NCBI GenBank assembly: GCA_052078155.1
Contig: JBQJBP010000007.1
Location: 21,444 to 85,443 of the forward strand
Length of the DNA stretch: 64,000 nt
Direction: 5' to 3'
Source: CAXBMB01 sp052078155
GTDB lineage: Bacteria > Pseudomonadota > Alphaproteobacteria > Kiloniellales > DSM-21159
The notes under the pieces were generated by a model that did no database searches, was not told where the DNA came from, and saw only the letters and a program-made list of their open reading frames with translations. Each line of letters opens with the position of its first letter. Position 1 is the stretch's first letter. The position numbers and the translations under genes were made by a program. This document shows positions 50,720 to 59,232 of the stretch, piece by piece.

Positions 50720-51094
50720 CTAGCGGGCTTTTTTCTTGCCAGCGATCGCCTTGGCAGGACCCTTACGGGTGCGGGCGTTGGTGTGTGTGCGCTGACCACG
50801 AACCGGCAGGCTCTTACGGTGACGCAGACCGCGGTAGCAACCCAGATCCATCAAACGTTTGATGTTCATGGCCACTTCACGACGAAGGTCACCTTCGACA
50901 AGGATGTCACTGTCGATGATTTCGCGCAGGCGCAGAACTTCATCGTCAGTCAGGCTGTTTACGCGGCGTTCTTCCGCGATTTCGGCTTTGGCGCAGATGC
51001 CCAAAGCAGTGGTACGGCCGATCCCATGGATGTAGGTCAACGCGATGTGGACGCGCTTACCAGTTGGGATGTTGACGCCAGCAATACGTGCCAC
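50720..51094 (-). CDS. rpsM: 30S ribosomal protein S13
   Basis: S13, 124 residues, small-subunit head and P-site tRNA contact. MARIAGVNIPTGKRVHIALTYIHGIGRTTA and GLRHRKSLPVRGQRTHTNARTRKG are diagnostic. It is the first gene after the adk gap and is served by a separate promoter (51172-51199). rpmJ, found before rpsM in many bacteria, is absent. Confidence 0.98.
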   Translation of the reverse strand: MARIAGVNIPTGKRVHIALTYIHGIGRTTALGICAKAEIAEERRVNSLTDDEVLRLREIIDSDILVEGDLRREVAMNIKRLMDLGCYRGLRHRKSLPVRGQRTHTNARTRKGPAKAIAGKKKAR

Positions 51095-51171
51095 GTCTTG
51101 TTCTCCTATTCGTTATACTAGTTCCAGGCAAGCCGAAACGCCCCAGCCAACAGGAGGCCAGGGGAGCCGGG

Positions 51172-51199
51172 AGTATAGTGCACCGACCCTTTACGTCAA
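51172..51199 (-). promoter_or_regulatory. Sigma-70-type promoter of the alpha operon
   Basis: On the minus strand TTGACG (51194-51199), a 16-base spacer, and TATACT (51172-51177), 78 bases before the rpsM start and after adk. It should drive rpsM-rpsK-rpoA-rplQ independently of the upstream operon. Confidence 0.85.
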
Positions 51200-51242
51200 G
51201 GACAGCTTTTCATCGCGAAAATCCGCCCTTAAGGCTCATTTT

Positions 51243-51812
51243 TTAGCTTCGCAGAATCGACTGAATCTGCTCGGCCACTGTATCAATTGACGACATGCCG
51301 TCAATGGTCATCAACACACCCCGGTCACCGTAGTACGGCAGGATCGGAGCGGTCTGCGCATGGTATACTTCCAGGCGCTTTTTCAAGGTTTCCACATTGT
51401 CGTCGCTGCGGGCTTCGCTGCTTTCTTCAATGCGGCTGTTGATGCGATTGACCAGTTCCGCATCATCCACCTTGATCTCGATAACGGCTTTCAGCGGCAG
51501 CCCCTTACCGGCGAGCAGCTCGTCGAGCGCTTCAGCCTGAGGTACGGTCCGCGGAAACCCGTCGAGGATGAAACCGTTTTTGCAGTCATCCTCGTCAATG
51601 CGATCAGAGATCATGTCGATCATCAGGGCATCCGGCATCAGTTGACCGGCATCCATGATCTCTTTGGCTTTCAGGCCCAGCTCGCTGCCGGATGCAACGG
51701 CGCTGCGCAGCATGTCTCCCGTGGAGAGCTGCTTGAGCCCATTAACCTCTTCAAGCCGCTTGGCCTGAGTCCCCTTCCCAGCCCCCGGAGGGCCGAGCAA
51801 AATGACATTCAT
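51243..51812 (-). CDS. adk: Adenylate kinase
   Basis: Interconverts ATP, ADP and AMP. 189 residues, short form without a zinc lid. P-loop GPPGAGKGTQAKRL, AMP site STGDMLRSAV and GFPRTVPQAEALDELL. The lid arginines lie in the RIEESSEARSDDNVETLKKRL region. The secY stop overlaps its start by 4 bases, so the two are coupled, as in most alphaproteobacteria. Confidence 0.97.
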   Translation of the reverse strand: MNVILLGPPGAGKGTQAKRLEEVNGLKQLSTGDMLRSAVASGSELGLKAKEIMDAGQLMPDALMIDMISDRIDEDDCKNGFILDGFPRTVPQAEALDELLAGKGLPLKAVIEIKVDDAELVNRINSRIEESSEARSDDNVETLKKRLEVYHAQTAPILPYYGDRGVLMTIDGMSSIDTVAEQIQSILRS

Positions 51813-53155
51813 CCCCGTCTTCCCTTAAGTTTCGCCTTCTTGATGAGGCCCTCGTACTGCTGTGCCAGTAAGTGAGAGTGGATCTGCGCAACCGTATCCA
51901 TGGTCACGGTCACCACGATCAGCAAACTGGTACCCCCAAAGTAGAACGGGACAGCCAGTTCCGACACCAAAATCTCAGGCAGCAAACATACCAGTGAAAG
52001 GTAGGCGGCGCCCACTGCGACCAAACGCATCAGGATTTTGTTCAGATAGGTGGCTGTGTTTTTGCCTGGTCGAATGCCGGGAATGAACCCGCCATTCTTT
52101 TTCAGGTTATCTGCTGTATCTGCCGGGTTGAAGACGATGGAGGTATAGAAGAACGCAAAGAACACGATCAATGCGACATAGAGCACCATGTAGACCGGCT
52201 GGCCATGAGAGACATAAGTCGAAATCAGGGTCAGCCACTGTGGTCCCGTCCCCTGCCCGGAGAATGACGCAACGGTCAAAGGCAGCAGCAACAAGGAAGA
52301 GGCAAAAATCGGCGGGATGACACCAGAGGGGTTGAGCTTCAACGGCAGGTGAGAAGATTCACCGCCGAAAGTTTTGTTGCCCATCTGGCGCTTCGGATAC
52401 TGAACCAGGATCCGACGCTGTGCCCGTTCCATGAAGACAATGAACGCGATCACGGCAACGGCCATGATCAGCAGCAGGATAATGACACCGGCAGAAAGCG
52501 CACCCGTGCGGCCAAGCTCCAAAGTAGAAGCCAGCGCAAGCGGGAGGTTGGCGACAATCCCGGCGAAGATGATGAGAGAGATCCCCTGGCCCACGCCCCG
52601 CTGGGTGATCTGCTCGCCCAGCCACATCAGGAACATGGTACCGCCGGTCAGGGTAATGACCGTGGAGATGGTAAAGGTCGTGGAATCGATGGTGATCATC
52701 GATCCGGTCGGGCCCTGCATGGACTGCAGCCCCACTGCAATGCCGTAAGCCTGGAAAGCAGCCAGCACCACGGTGCCGTAACGGGTGTACTGGTTGATCT
52801 TCTTGCGGCCGGATTCCCCTTCTTTCTTCATGGCTTCCAGGGTCGGCGAAACGGCCGTCAGAAGCTGCATGATAATGGAGGCGGAGATGTAGGGCATGAT
52901 GTTCAGAGCGAAGATGGTCATGCGTCCAAGCGCGCCACCTGCGAACATATCAAAAACGCCCAGAATACCGCTGGCCTGTTGCTGGAACACCTGCTCCAGC
53001 TGCACCGAATCAATACCAGGTACGGGGATGTAGGTGCCAAGGCGGTAGACCACCAGAGCAAACAACGTAAACCAAATCCGCTTCTTCAGCTCTGTCGCTT
53101 TGGACAGGGAGCTGAAATTGATGTTAGCGGCGAGTTGCTCTGCTGCTGAGGCCAT
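51809..53155 (-). CDS. secY: Protein translocase subunit SecY
   Basis: Core channel of the Sec translocon, 448 residues, ten transmembrane helices. Signatures: KRIWFTLFALVVYRLGTYIPVPGID at the start, GIGxx-type stretch QGISLIIFAGIVANLP, and FNPADTADNLKKNGGFIPGIRPG before helix 8. Follows rplO after an unusually long 214-base gap that contains a perfect hairpin. Confidence 0.98.
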   Translation of the reverse strand: MASAAEQLAANINFSSLSKATELKKRIWFTLFALVVYRLGTYIPVPGIDSVQLEQVFQQQASGILGVFDMFAGGALGRMTIFALNIMPYISASIIMQLLTAVSPTLEAMKKEGESGRKKINQYTRYGTVVLAAFQAYGIAVGLQSMQGPTGSMITIDSTTFTISTVITLTGGTMFLMWLGEQITQRGVGQGISLIIFAGIVANLPLALASTLELGRTGALSAGVIILLLIMAVAVIAFIVFMERAQRRILVQYPKRQMGNKTFGGESSHLPLKLNPSGVIPPIFASSLLLLPLTVASFSGQGTGPQWLTLISTYVSHGQPVYMVLYVALIVFFAFFYTSIVFNPADTADNLKKNGGFIPGIRPGKNTATYLNKILMRLVAVGAAYLSLVCLLPEILVSELAVPFYFGGTSLLIVVTVTMDTVAQIHSHLLAQQYEGLIKKAKLKGRRG

Positions 53156-53307
53156 AGTCTTCCGTACCTAAAAACCAATTACAGGGTGCGAGATGAGATC
53201 CGGAGAAAGATCGGTCAGTATGGCCTTGAATACTTAAGCTGTTGCAGACTTAAGCCTCTGGGCCCTGCGCGACCCTCCCCCCAATTCTCAGAACCGAGAC
53301 GCAGATA

Positions 53308-53347
53308 CGTCCTGCAGGTCAACGTCTAAACGCTGACCTGCAGGACG
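53308..53347 (-). promoter_or_regulatory. Perfect 14-bp hairpin in the rplO-secY gap
   Basis: CGTCCTGCAGGTCA (53308-53321) and TGACCTGCAGGACG (53334-53347) with a 12-base loop, 22 bases after the rplO stop and 152 bases before secY. No U-run follows on the minus strand, so it is not a standard terminator; an RNA-stability, RNase processing or regulator-binding element is more likely. Confidence 0.75.
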
Positions 53348-53369
53348 ATAAGATCTCAGATCTCAAATC

Positions 53370-53858
53370 TTACTCAGCAGAAGCTTCCGCTTCTGCCTTC
53401 TTAGCCAGGATGGTAACTTTACCACCGGCTTTTTCAATAGCTGCAACAGCTGTTTTTGTCGCACCGGCCACGGAAAGCTCAACCTTGGCAGTCAGCTCCC
53501 CGTTACCCAGCACGCGAACGCCGTCACGGGCATTTTTGAAGATGCCTGCTTCGACCATTGCGGCTGCATCGATCGTCTTCTTGGCGTCCAGCTTGCCGGC
53601 GTCGATGGCCTGCTGCAGACGACCCAGGTTCACTTCTACGAAAGTGGACCGGAAGATGTTGTTAAATCCGCGTTTCGGCAGACGGCGATGCATGGGCATC
53701 TGGCCACCTTCGAAACCCTTGATGGCAACACCGCGGCGGGCTTTCTGACCTTTGTGGCCTTTACCCGAGGTCTTGCCGAGACCAGACCCCATGCCGCGAC
53801 CGACGCGTTTTGCGTCTTTGCGTGCGCCGGGATTGTCCCTGAGCTCGTTCAACTTCAT
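53370..53858 (-). CDS. rplO: 50S ribosomal protein L15
   Basis: L15, 162 residues. MKLNELRDNPGARKDAKRVGRGMGSGLGKTSGKGHKGQKAR (residues 1-41) is the conserved start, so the ATG at 53858 is used and the frame to 53951 rejected. Between rpmD and secY. Confidence 0.97.
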   Translation of the reverse strand: MKLNELRDNPGARKDAKRVGRGMGSGLGKTSGKGHKGQKARRGVAIKGFEGGQMPMHRRLPKRGFNNIFRSTFVEVNLGRLQQAIDAGKLDAKKTIDAAAMVEAGIFKNARDGVRVLGNGELTAKVELSVAGATKTAVAAIEKAGGKVTILAKKAEAEASAE

Positions 53859-53937
53859 TGTTCTAAGTTCCCTAAACCCGCGTCTTCGGAAGACTGGCCC
53901 TCCGCGCCAAAGCACGAGAGGGCCAAGCTTTCGAAAG

Positions 53938-54144
53938 TTACGCTTCCTCAACCACGCGGATGAGGTGTTGGACCTTGTTCATCATACCGCGTACCGACGG
54001 GGTATCTTCCAGTTCACGCACCCGGCCGATTTTGCCGAGGCCCAAACCAACAAGAGTAGCCTGCTGGTACTTCTGGCGGTGAAGGCCGCTTTTGATCTGT
54101 TCGATCTTAACGGTCTTCTGTGCACTTTTCTTTTTTGCAGCCAT
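53938..54144 (-). CDS. rpmD: 50S ribosomal protein L30
   Basis: L30, 68 residues: KTVKIEQIKSGLHRQKYQQATLVGLGLGKIGRVRELEDTPSVRGMMNKV covers most of the protein and matches the family. An N-terminal Lys-rich extension is present. Six bases downstream of rpsE. Confidence 0.96.
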   Translation of the reverse strand: MAAKKKSAQKTVKIEQIKSGLHRQKYQQATLVGLGLGKIGRVRELEDTPSVRGMMNKVQHLIRVVEEA

Positions 54145-54150
54145 GACGGT

Positions 54151-54711
54151 TTACTCCTGAGCAGCGGCCGGCTGCGCTTCAGGGCGCTTGCCGACGATGT
54201 CGGAGACCTTCTTGCCACGACGCTGTGCGACCTGGCGGGGGCTCTGAACATTTGCCAACGCGTCAAAGGTAGCGCGGATCATGTTGTAAGGGTTGGAGGT
54301 GCCGATGGACTTCGCAACCACATCCTGAACGCCGAGGCATTCGAACACGGCGCGCATCGGACCACCTGCAATGATCCCGGTACCGGCAGGTGCTGCACGA
54401 AGCAGGACGTTACCGGCGCCGAAGTGACCCTTGCGATCGTGATGCAGCGTACGGCCTTCACGAAGGGGAACCCGAACCATGGATTTCTTGGCGGTTTCAG
54501 TCGCTTTGCGAATGGCTTCGGGCACTTCACGGGCTTTGCCCTTACCGAAACCAACGCGGCCGCGCTGATCGCCAACCACCACCAGGGCAGCGAAGCCGAA
54601 GCGACGGCCACCCTTTACAACTTTAGCCACACGGTTGATGCCAACGAGCTTATCAATGATCTCGCTGTCTTCGCGATCACGCGTGCGATCTTCTTTTTGT
54701 GGACGTGCCAT
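54151..54711 (-). CDS. rpsE: 30S ribosomal protein S5
   Basis: S5, 186 residues, small-subunit fidelity protein. LVGINRVAKVVKGGRRFGFAALVVVGD and GNVLLRAAPAGTGIIAGGPMRAVFECLGV are diagnostic; the C-terminus has a short Ala/Glu extension. Between rplR and rpmD. Confidence 0.98.
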   Translation of the reverse strand: MARPQKEDRTRDREDSEIIDKLVGINRVAKVVKGGRRFGFAALVVVGDQRGRVGFGKGKAREVPEAIRKATETAKKSMVRVPLREGRTLHHDRKGHFGAGNVLLRAAPAGTGIIAGGPMRAVFECLGVQDVVAKSIGTSNPYNMIRATFDALANVQSPRQVAQRRGKKVSDIVGKRPEAQPAAAQE

Positions 54712-54728
54712 TTGTTGCTTGCCCTCGC

Positions 54729-55088
54729 TTAGAATGCCAAACCGCTTTCGCGGGCGGCATCAGCCAGCGCCTTGACGCGGCCATGGAACTGATATCCACC
54801 GCGGTCAAACACGACCTCGGACACTCCGGCAGCTTTCGCCCGTTCTGCAACCAGCTTGCCGACTTCGGCAGCAGCGGCGCAGTCGGTGCCTTTTTTCAGC
54901 TTGCCCTTGAGGTCTTTGTCGACCGAAGAGGCTGCAGCCAAAGTGACACCCTGGGCATCGTCGATTACCTGAGCATAGATATGCTTGCTAGAGCGGAAGA
55001 CGGACAGGCGAGCACGCCCTTTGGACTTCCGACGCAGGCTGGCGCGTACCCGTGCGCCGCGTGCTTTAGTTTTTTCCCAAGCGCTCAT
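54729..55088 (-). CDS. rplR: 50S ribosomal protein L18
   Basis: L18, 119 residues, binds 5S rRNA. RARVRASLRRKSKGRARLSVFRSSKHIYAQVIDD and the C-terminal FDRGGYQFHGRVKALADAARESGL are typical. Its ATG overlaps the rplF stop by one base (TAATG). Confidence 0.97.
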   Translation of the reverse strand: MSAWEKTKARGARVRASLRRKSKGRARLSVFRSSKHIYAQVIDDAQGVTLAAASSVDKDLKGKLKKGTDCAAAAEVGKLVAERAKAAGVSEVVFDRGGYQFHGRVKALADAARESGLAF

Positions 55089-55621
55089 TACTTCTTCTTG
55101 CCTTCCTTACGCAGGATCTGCTCATCCGCATAACGCACACCCTTACCTTTGTAAGGCTCAGGCGGACGGTAGCCGCGGATCTCAGATGCCACCTGGCCGA
55201 CAAGCTGCTTGTCTGCGCCAGAGATGGAGATGGAAGTCGGCTTCGCGCACTTCATCTCGATCCCTTCGGGGATCGGATAGTTTACGTCATGGCTGAAGCC
55301 GAGCTGCAGGTTCAGGGTTTTGCCCTGAACAGCAGCGCGGTAACCAACACCAGTGATCTCTAGATTTTTGGTATAGCCCTCAGAAACGCCAATAACCAGG
55401 TTCTGGATCCGGGCGCGAGCAGTTCCCCACATGGAGCGGGCTTTCTTGCTCATATCGACCGGAGTGACCGTGACTTTGCCGTCTTCGAGCGTGATGGTGA
55501 CGTCGTTGGTGACGTCAAAAGACAGCTCGCCGAGCTTGCCTTTTGCAGACACCGTTAGGCCATCAACTTTGACCTCGACGCCGCTCGGAACCACAACCGG
55601 GTTTTTTCCAACACGCGACAT
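55088..55621 (-). CDS. rplF: 50S ribosomal protein L6
   Basis: L6, 177 residues. MSRVGKNPVVVPSGVEVKVDGL at the start and the C-terminal EIRGYRPPEPYKGKGVRYADE are signature sequences. The ATG at 55621 fits family length; the frame to 55663 is not used. Confidence 0.98.
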   Translation of the reverse strand: MSRVGKNPVVVPSGVEVKVDGLTVSAKGKLGELSFDVTNDVTITLEDGKVTVTPVDMSKKARSMWGTARARIQNLVIGVSEGYTKNLEITGVGYRAAVQGKTLNLQLGFSHDVNYPIPEGIEMKCAKPTSISISGADKQLVGQVASEIRGYRPPEPYKGKGVRYADEQILRKEGKKK

Positions 55622-55631
55622 CAGAAACTCC

Positions 55632-56030
55632 TTAGAATACGCGGCACAGAATTTCGCCGCCAACTTTGGCAGCGCGGGCTTCGTGATCAGCCATCACACC
55701 CCGGGGGGTGGAAATGATGGAGATACCGAGACCATTGTAGTACCGCGGCAATTCTTTGATTTTGGAATAGACACGACGACCAGGCTTGGACACACGCGCG
55801 ATTTCGCGGATGACCGGCTGACCTTCGTGGTACTTCAGTTCGATTTCGATCTGGTCGAAACCCTTATCCGAGACAGTCTTGCTGTAGCTGCGGATGTACC
55901 CTTCACGCTGCAGAACTTCCAACACGTTGGAACGCAGGTTAGAGAAAGGGGAAACGACCTTGGATTTACCCGCACGTTGACCATTGCGCACGCGCGTCAG
56001 CAAATCACCGAGGGGATCAGACATAGACAT
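55632..56030 (-). CDS. rpsH: 30S ribosomal protein S8
   Basis: S8, 132 residues. SDPLGDLLTRVRNGQRAGKSKV opens the protein and PGRRVYSKIKELPRYYNGLGISIISTPRGVMAD its C-terminal signature. Start at 56030 or the second ATG at 56024. Confidence 0.97.
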   Translation of the reverse strand: MSMSDPLGDLLTRVRNGQRAGKSKVVSPFSNLRSNVLEVLQREGYIRSYSKTVSDKGFDQIEIELKYHEGQPVIREIARVSKPGRRVYSKIKELPRYYNGLGISIISTPRGVMADHEARAAKVGGEILCRVF

Positions 56031-56044
56031 AGAGCCTTGCTCCC

Positions 56045-56350
56045 TTACCAGCTGGACTTGACGACGCCCGGCAGCTGGCCAACAGAGGCCAGGTCACGCA
56101 GAGCGATACGAGAGATTTTGAACTTACGGTAGTAAGCCCGAGGACGACCGGTCACCTCACAGCGGTTGCGCAGACGCACCTTGGAGGTATTACGCGGCAT
56201 TTTGGCCAGTTTCAGGTGAGCCTGAAAACGGTCTTCGGGAGAAGCATTGCGATCCTTAGCAATGGCCAGGAGGTTGGCCCGCCGGTTCGCAGCGCCTTTC
56301 ACCATGCGCGCGCGTTTGTTGTTCCGTTCGATTGCGCTTTTCTTCGCCAT
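56045..56350 (-). CDS. rpsN: 30S ribosomal protein S14
   Basis: S14 of 101 residues, the long C-minus form without zinc cysteines. MAKKSAIERNNKRARMV and RNRCEVTGRPRAYYRKFKISRIALRDLASVGQLPGVVKSSW are diagnostic. Between rplE and rpsH. Confidence 0.97.
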   Translation of the reverse strand: MAKKSAIERNNKRARMVKGAANRRANLLAIAKDRNASPEDRFQAHLKLAKMPRNTSKVRLRNRCEVTGRPRAYYRKFKISRIALRDLASVGQLPGVVKSSW

Positions 56351-56372
56351 CTTTTCTGTTCCTTCTCGCCGC

Positions 56373-56915
56373 TTACTTGCTGAACGGCATATCGAAGTGT
56401 GCGAGAAGGGAACGTGCCTCCTCGTTGGTCTTAGCCGTGGTGCAGATCACGATGCCAAGACCGCGGATTTCATCGATTTCATCGTAATCGATTTCCGGGA
56501 AGACAATCTGCTCCTTAAGGCCCATTGCATAGTTTCCGCGACCATCAAAGGCCTTGTCGTTCAACCCACGGAAGTCACGGACACGCGGCAGAGCCACATT
56601 GACCAGACGATCCATGAATTCGAACATGCGGTCTTTACGCAGTGTTACCTTACAGCCAATGGCCATACCTTCGCGCAGCTTAAACGTGGCGATGGATTTT
56701 TTGGCCTTGGTGGTGACCGGCTTTTGACCAGCGATCAAGGTCAGTTCCTTGACAGCAGCCTCCAGCTTCTTGCGATCAGCCACCGCTTCTCCGACGCCCA
56801 GATTGATAACAATCTTCTCAAGGCGGGGGATCTGCATGTCGTTGTCGTAAGAAAACTCATCCTGGAGCTTCTTACGCACGACCGTGTTGTAGTGCTCTTT
56901 CAAGCGGGCAGTCAT
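56373..56915 (-). CDS. rplE: 50S ribosomal protein L5
   Basis: L5, 180 residues, 5S rRNA and P-site tRNA contact. IPRLEKIVINLGVGEAVADRKKLE, GQKPVTTKAKKSIATFKLREGMAIGCKVTLR and RDFRGLNDKAFDGRGNYAMGLKEQIVFPEI match the family across its length. Confidence 0.98.
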   Translation of the reverse strand: MTARLKEHYNTVVRKKLQDEFSYDNDMQIPRLEKIVINLGVGEAVADRKKLEAAVKELTLIAGQKPVTTKAKKSIATFKLREGMAIGCKVTLRKDRMFEFMDRLVNVALPRVRDFRGLNDKAFDGRGNYAMGLKEQIVFPEIDYDEIDEIRGLGIVICTTAKTNEEARSLLAHFDMPFSK

Positions 56916-56927
56916 CGCTTAGCCCTT

Positions 56928-57245
56928 TTAATTGTCGATCACATCGCCGGTGCGGCGAGAGAATCGAACCTTACGATCATCAACGGTTTTGTAGCCAACG
57001 CGGGTCGGCTTACCGTCAGTGGGGTCAATGTGGGCAACATTGGAAATGTGAAGGGATGCTTCCATTTCCTTGATGCCGCCAGCATCGATCTGTGTCGGGC
57101 GGGAATGGCGCTTGACCATGTTCACACCCTGAACGATCACGCGGCTTTCCTTGGTCAGGACACGCAGGACTTCACCAGTCTTGCCTTTGTCCTTACCGGT
57201 CAGGACAGCAACAGTGTCGCCCTTACGGATTTTCATACCGGCCAT
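56928..57245 (-). CDS. rplX: 50S ribosomal protein L24
   Basis: L24, 105 residues, early assembly initiator. The KOW motif KIRKGDTVAVLTGKDKGKTGEVLRV and VNMVKRHSRPTQ are visible. Between rplN (2 bases) and rplE. Confidence 0.97.
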   Translation of the reverse strand: MAGMKIRKGDTVAVLTGKDKGKTGEVLRVLTKESRVIVQGVNMVKRHSRPTQIDAGGIKEMEASLHISNVAHIDPTDGKPTRVGYKTVDDRKVRFSRRTGDVIDN

Positions 57246-57247
57246 GG

Positions 57248-57616
57248 TTAAAGTACCTCCGGTGCCAGCGAGACAATCTTCATGAAAGATTTGCCACGCA
57301 GTTCACGGGTCACAGGACCGAAGATACGAGTACCGATCGGCTCATTCTGCTTGTTGATCAAAACAGCAGCATTACGGTCGAAACGGATTACGCTGCCATC
57401 CTTGCGACGGATGTCGCTGGCCGTGCGAACGATAACGGCGCGATGCACGTCACCCTTCTTAACACGGCCACGGGGGATGGCCTCCTTGATGGAGACAACA
57501 ATAACGTCGCCCACACCTGCGGTCATGCGCTTAGATCCGCCGAGGACCTTGATGCACTGCACCCGACGTGCACCGGAATTGTCGGCCACATCAAGGTTGG
57601 TTTGCATTTGGATCAT
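57248..57616 (-). CDS. rplN: 50S ribosomal protein L14
   Basis: L14, 122 residues. MIQMQTNLDVADNSGARRVQCIKVLGGSKRM and the C-terminal RIFGPVTRELRGKSFMKIVSLAPEVL are highly conserved and complete. Confidence 0.98.
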   Translation of the reverse strand: MIQMQTNLDVADNSGARRVQCIKVLGGSKRMTAGVGDVIVVSIKEAIPRGRVKKGDVHRAVIVRTASDIRRKDGSVIRFDRNAAVLINKQNEPIGTRIFGPVTRELRGKSFMKIVSLAPEVL

Positions 57617-57627
57617 CGAGGCGCTCC

Positions 57628-57879
57628 TTAGCCTTCGGCCTTAGCCGAATTATCCAAAACTACTTCCCAGCGTTTGGTCTTGGAAATGGGTGCGCATTCA
57701 CGAATACGAACCTTCTCCCCGACCTTAAAGCTGTTGGCTTCATCATGCGCCGCATAACGCTTAGAACGCTTGATGAATTTCTTATAAAGAGGGTGCATGA
57801 CCCGACGTTCGACAAGAACGGTGACCGTTTTATCGGTTTTGTCGGAAACAACAACCCCCTGCAGCACGCGAAGCGGCAT
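57628..57879 (-). CDS. rpsQ: 30S ribosomal protein S17
   Basis: S17, 83 residues. MPLRVLQGVVVSDKTDKTVTVLVERRVMHPLYKKFIKRSKRYAAHDE covers the OB-fold start; GEKVRIRECAPISKTKRWEVV the signature near the end. Confidence 0.97.
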   Translation of the reverse strand: MPLRVLQGVVVSDKTDKTVTVLVERRVMHPLYKKFIKRSKRYAAHDEANSFKVGEKVRIRECAPISKTKRWEVVLDNSAKAEG

Positions 57880-57885
57880 AAGTCC

Positions 57886-58086
57886 TTACTCCTGTGCGCC
57901 CTGCGTGGAATCACGCAGGATCGTCTTAATCCGAGCGATGTCGCGGCGTACCTGCCGCTGACGCGCTGTATTTTCAAGTTGGCCGGACGCCTTCTGGAAC
58001 CGCAGGTTCAGCGATTCTTTGCGCAGACCGAGCAACTCTTCTTTCAGCTCGTCCTGGCTTTTGGTCCGTAGATCGACCGCTTTCAT
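57886..58086 (-). CDS. rpmC: 50S ribosomal protein L29
   Basis: L29, 66 residues, helical hairpin near the tunnel exit. KAVDLRTKSQDELKEELLGLRKESLNLRFQKASGQLENTARQRQVRRDIARIKT is typical. Between rplP and rpsQ. Confidence 0.96.
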   Translation of the reverse strand: MKAVDLRTKSQDELKEELLGLRKESLNLRFQKASGQLENTARQRQVRRDIARIKTILRDSTQGAQE

Positions 58087-58091
58087 GGTCT

Positions 58092-58508
58092 TTACTCCTC
58101 GCCAAGACGCGCGACGAATTTCGTCTGAAGCGGCAGCTTGGCTGCAGCCAGACGGAATGCTTCGCGAGCGATTTCGGAATTCACACCATCCAGTTCGAAG
58201 ATGATGCGACCGGGCTTAACACGGCAAGCCCACCATTCCACTGAACCCTTACCTTTACCCTGGCGCACTTCTGCGGGCTTGGAGGTAACAGGCACGTCCG
58301 GGAAGACGCGGATCCAGAGCTTACCGACACGTTTCATGTGACGGGTGATCGTGCGGCGAGCCGCTTCGATCTGACGAGCCGACACACGACCCGGGGTCGT
58401 TGCTTTCAGGCCGTAGGCACCGAAGGCCAGCTGAGTGCCGCCCTTCGCATTGCCATGGATACGACCCTTGAATTGCTTGCGGAATTTAGTCCGCTTCGGA
58501 GACAGCAT
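58092..58508 (-). CDS. rplP: 50S ribosomal protein L16
   Basis: L16, 138 residues. MLSPKRTKFRKQFKGRIHGNAKGGTQLAFGAYGLKA and the RVFPDVPVTSKPAEVRQGKGKGSVEWW stretch are diagnostic; binds near the A site. Confidence 0.98.
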   Translation of the reverse strand: MLSPKRTKFRKQFKGRIHGNAKGGTQLAFGAYGLKATTPGRVSARQIEAARRTITRHMKRVGKLWIRVFPDVPVTSKPAEVRQGKGKGSVEWWACRVKPGRIIFELDGVNSEIAREAFRLAAAKLPLQTKFVARLGEE

Positions 58509-58538
58509 TTTCTTTGTTCCCTAGCTTCACAAGGGCCC

Positions 58539-59231
58539 TTAACGGCGAGGTGCCGGGCCAGATTGAGAGTCAGAGGTGCTCTTTTCCTGCCCCATGGGAT
58601 CATGGGCCATGATTTCACCTTTGAAGACCCAGACTTTAACGCCACAGGTGCCGTAGGTGGTGTGAGCCGTTGACTCGCCGTAGTCGATGTGAGCGCGCAG
58701 GGTGTGCAGGGGCACACGACCTTCGCGGTACCATTCTGTGCGGGCGATTTCAGCGCCACCCAGACGGCCACAGCAGTTGATCCGAATGCCCAGGGCGCCC
58801 AGGCGCATGGCATTCTGAACAGCCCGCTTCATGGCGCGGCGGTATGCCACACGACGTTCCAGCTGCAAGGTGATGTTGTCGGCAACCAGCTTGGCATCGA
58901 TTTCCGGCTTGCGGATCTCAACGATGTTCACGCTGACTTCGGTACCAGTGATCTTCTGCAGCGCATTGCGCAGCTTTTCGATGTCCTGGCCCTTCTTGCC
59001 GATGACCACACCCGGACGGGCCGAGTAGATGGTCACACGAGCGCGCTTTGCAGGACGCTCGATGACAATCTTGGAAACAGAAGCCTGTTTCAGACGCTTC
59101 ATGAGGTATTCACGAAGCTTCAGGTCTTCATGCAGCAGCTGACCATAGTCTTTCTTGTTGGCGAACCAACGAGAGTCCCAGGTGCGGTTGATGCCGACAC
59201 GCAGACCGATCGGATTGATTTTCTGACCCAT
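58539..59231 (-). CDS. rpsC: 30S ribosomal protein S3
   Basis: S3, 230 residues, small-subunit head. MGQKINPIGLRVGINRTWDSRWFANKKDYGQLL is the conserved start (ATG 59231; the frame to 59267 is not used). The KH domain has ARPGVVIGKKGQDIEKLRNAL, and the C-terminus ends DYGESTAHTTYGTCGVKVWVFKGEI plus a short tail. Confidence 0.98.
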   Translation of the reverse strand: MGQKINPIGLRVGINRTWDSRWFANKKDYGQLLHEDLKLREYLMKRLKQASVSKIVIERPAKRARVTIYSARPGVVIGKKGQDIEKLRNALQKITGTEVSVNIVEIRKPEIDAKLVADNITLQLERRVAYRRAMKRAVQNAMRLGALGIRINCCGRLGGAEIARTEWYREGRVPLHTLRAHIDYGESTAHTTYGTCGVKVWVFKGEIMAHDPMGQEKSTSDSQSGPAPRR

Positions 59232-59232
59232 C

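Noticed and set aside
53952..54732. 326-residue plus-strand frame across rpmD and rpsE
   Set aside because: Antisense to strongly conserved ribosomal protein genes.
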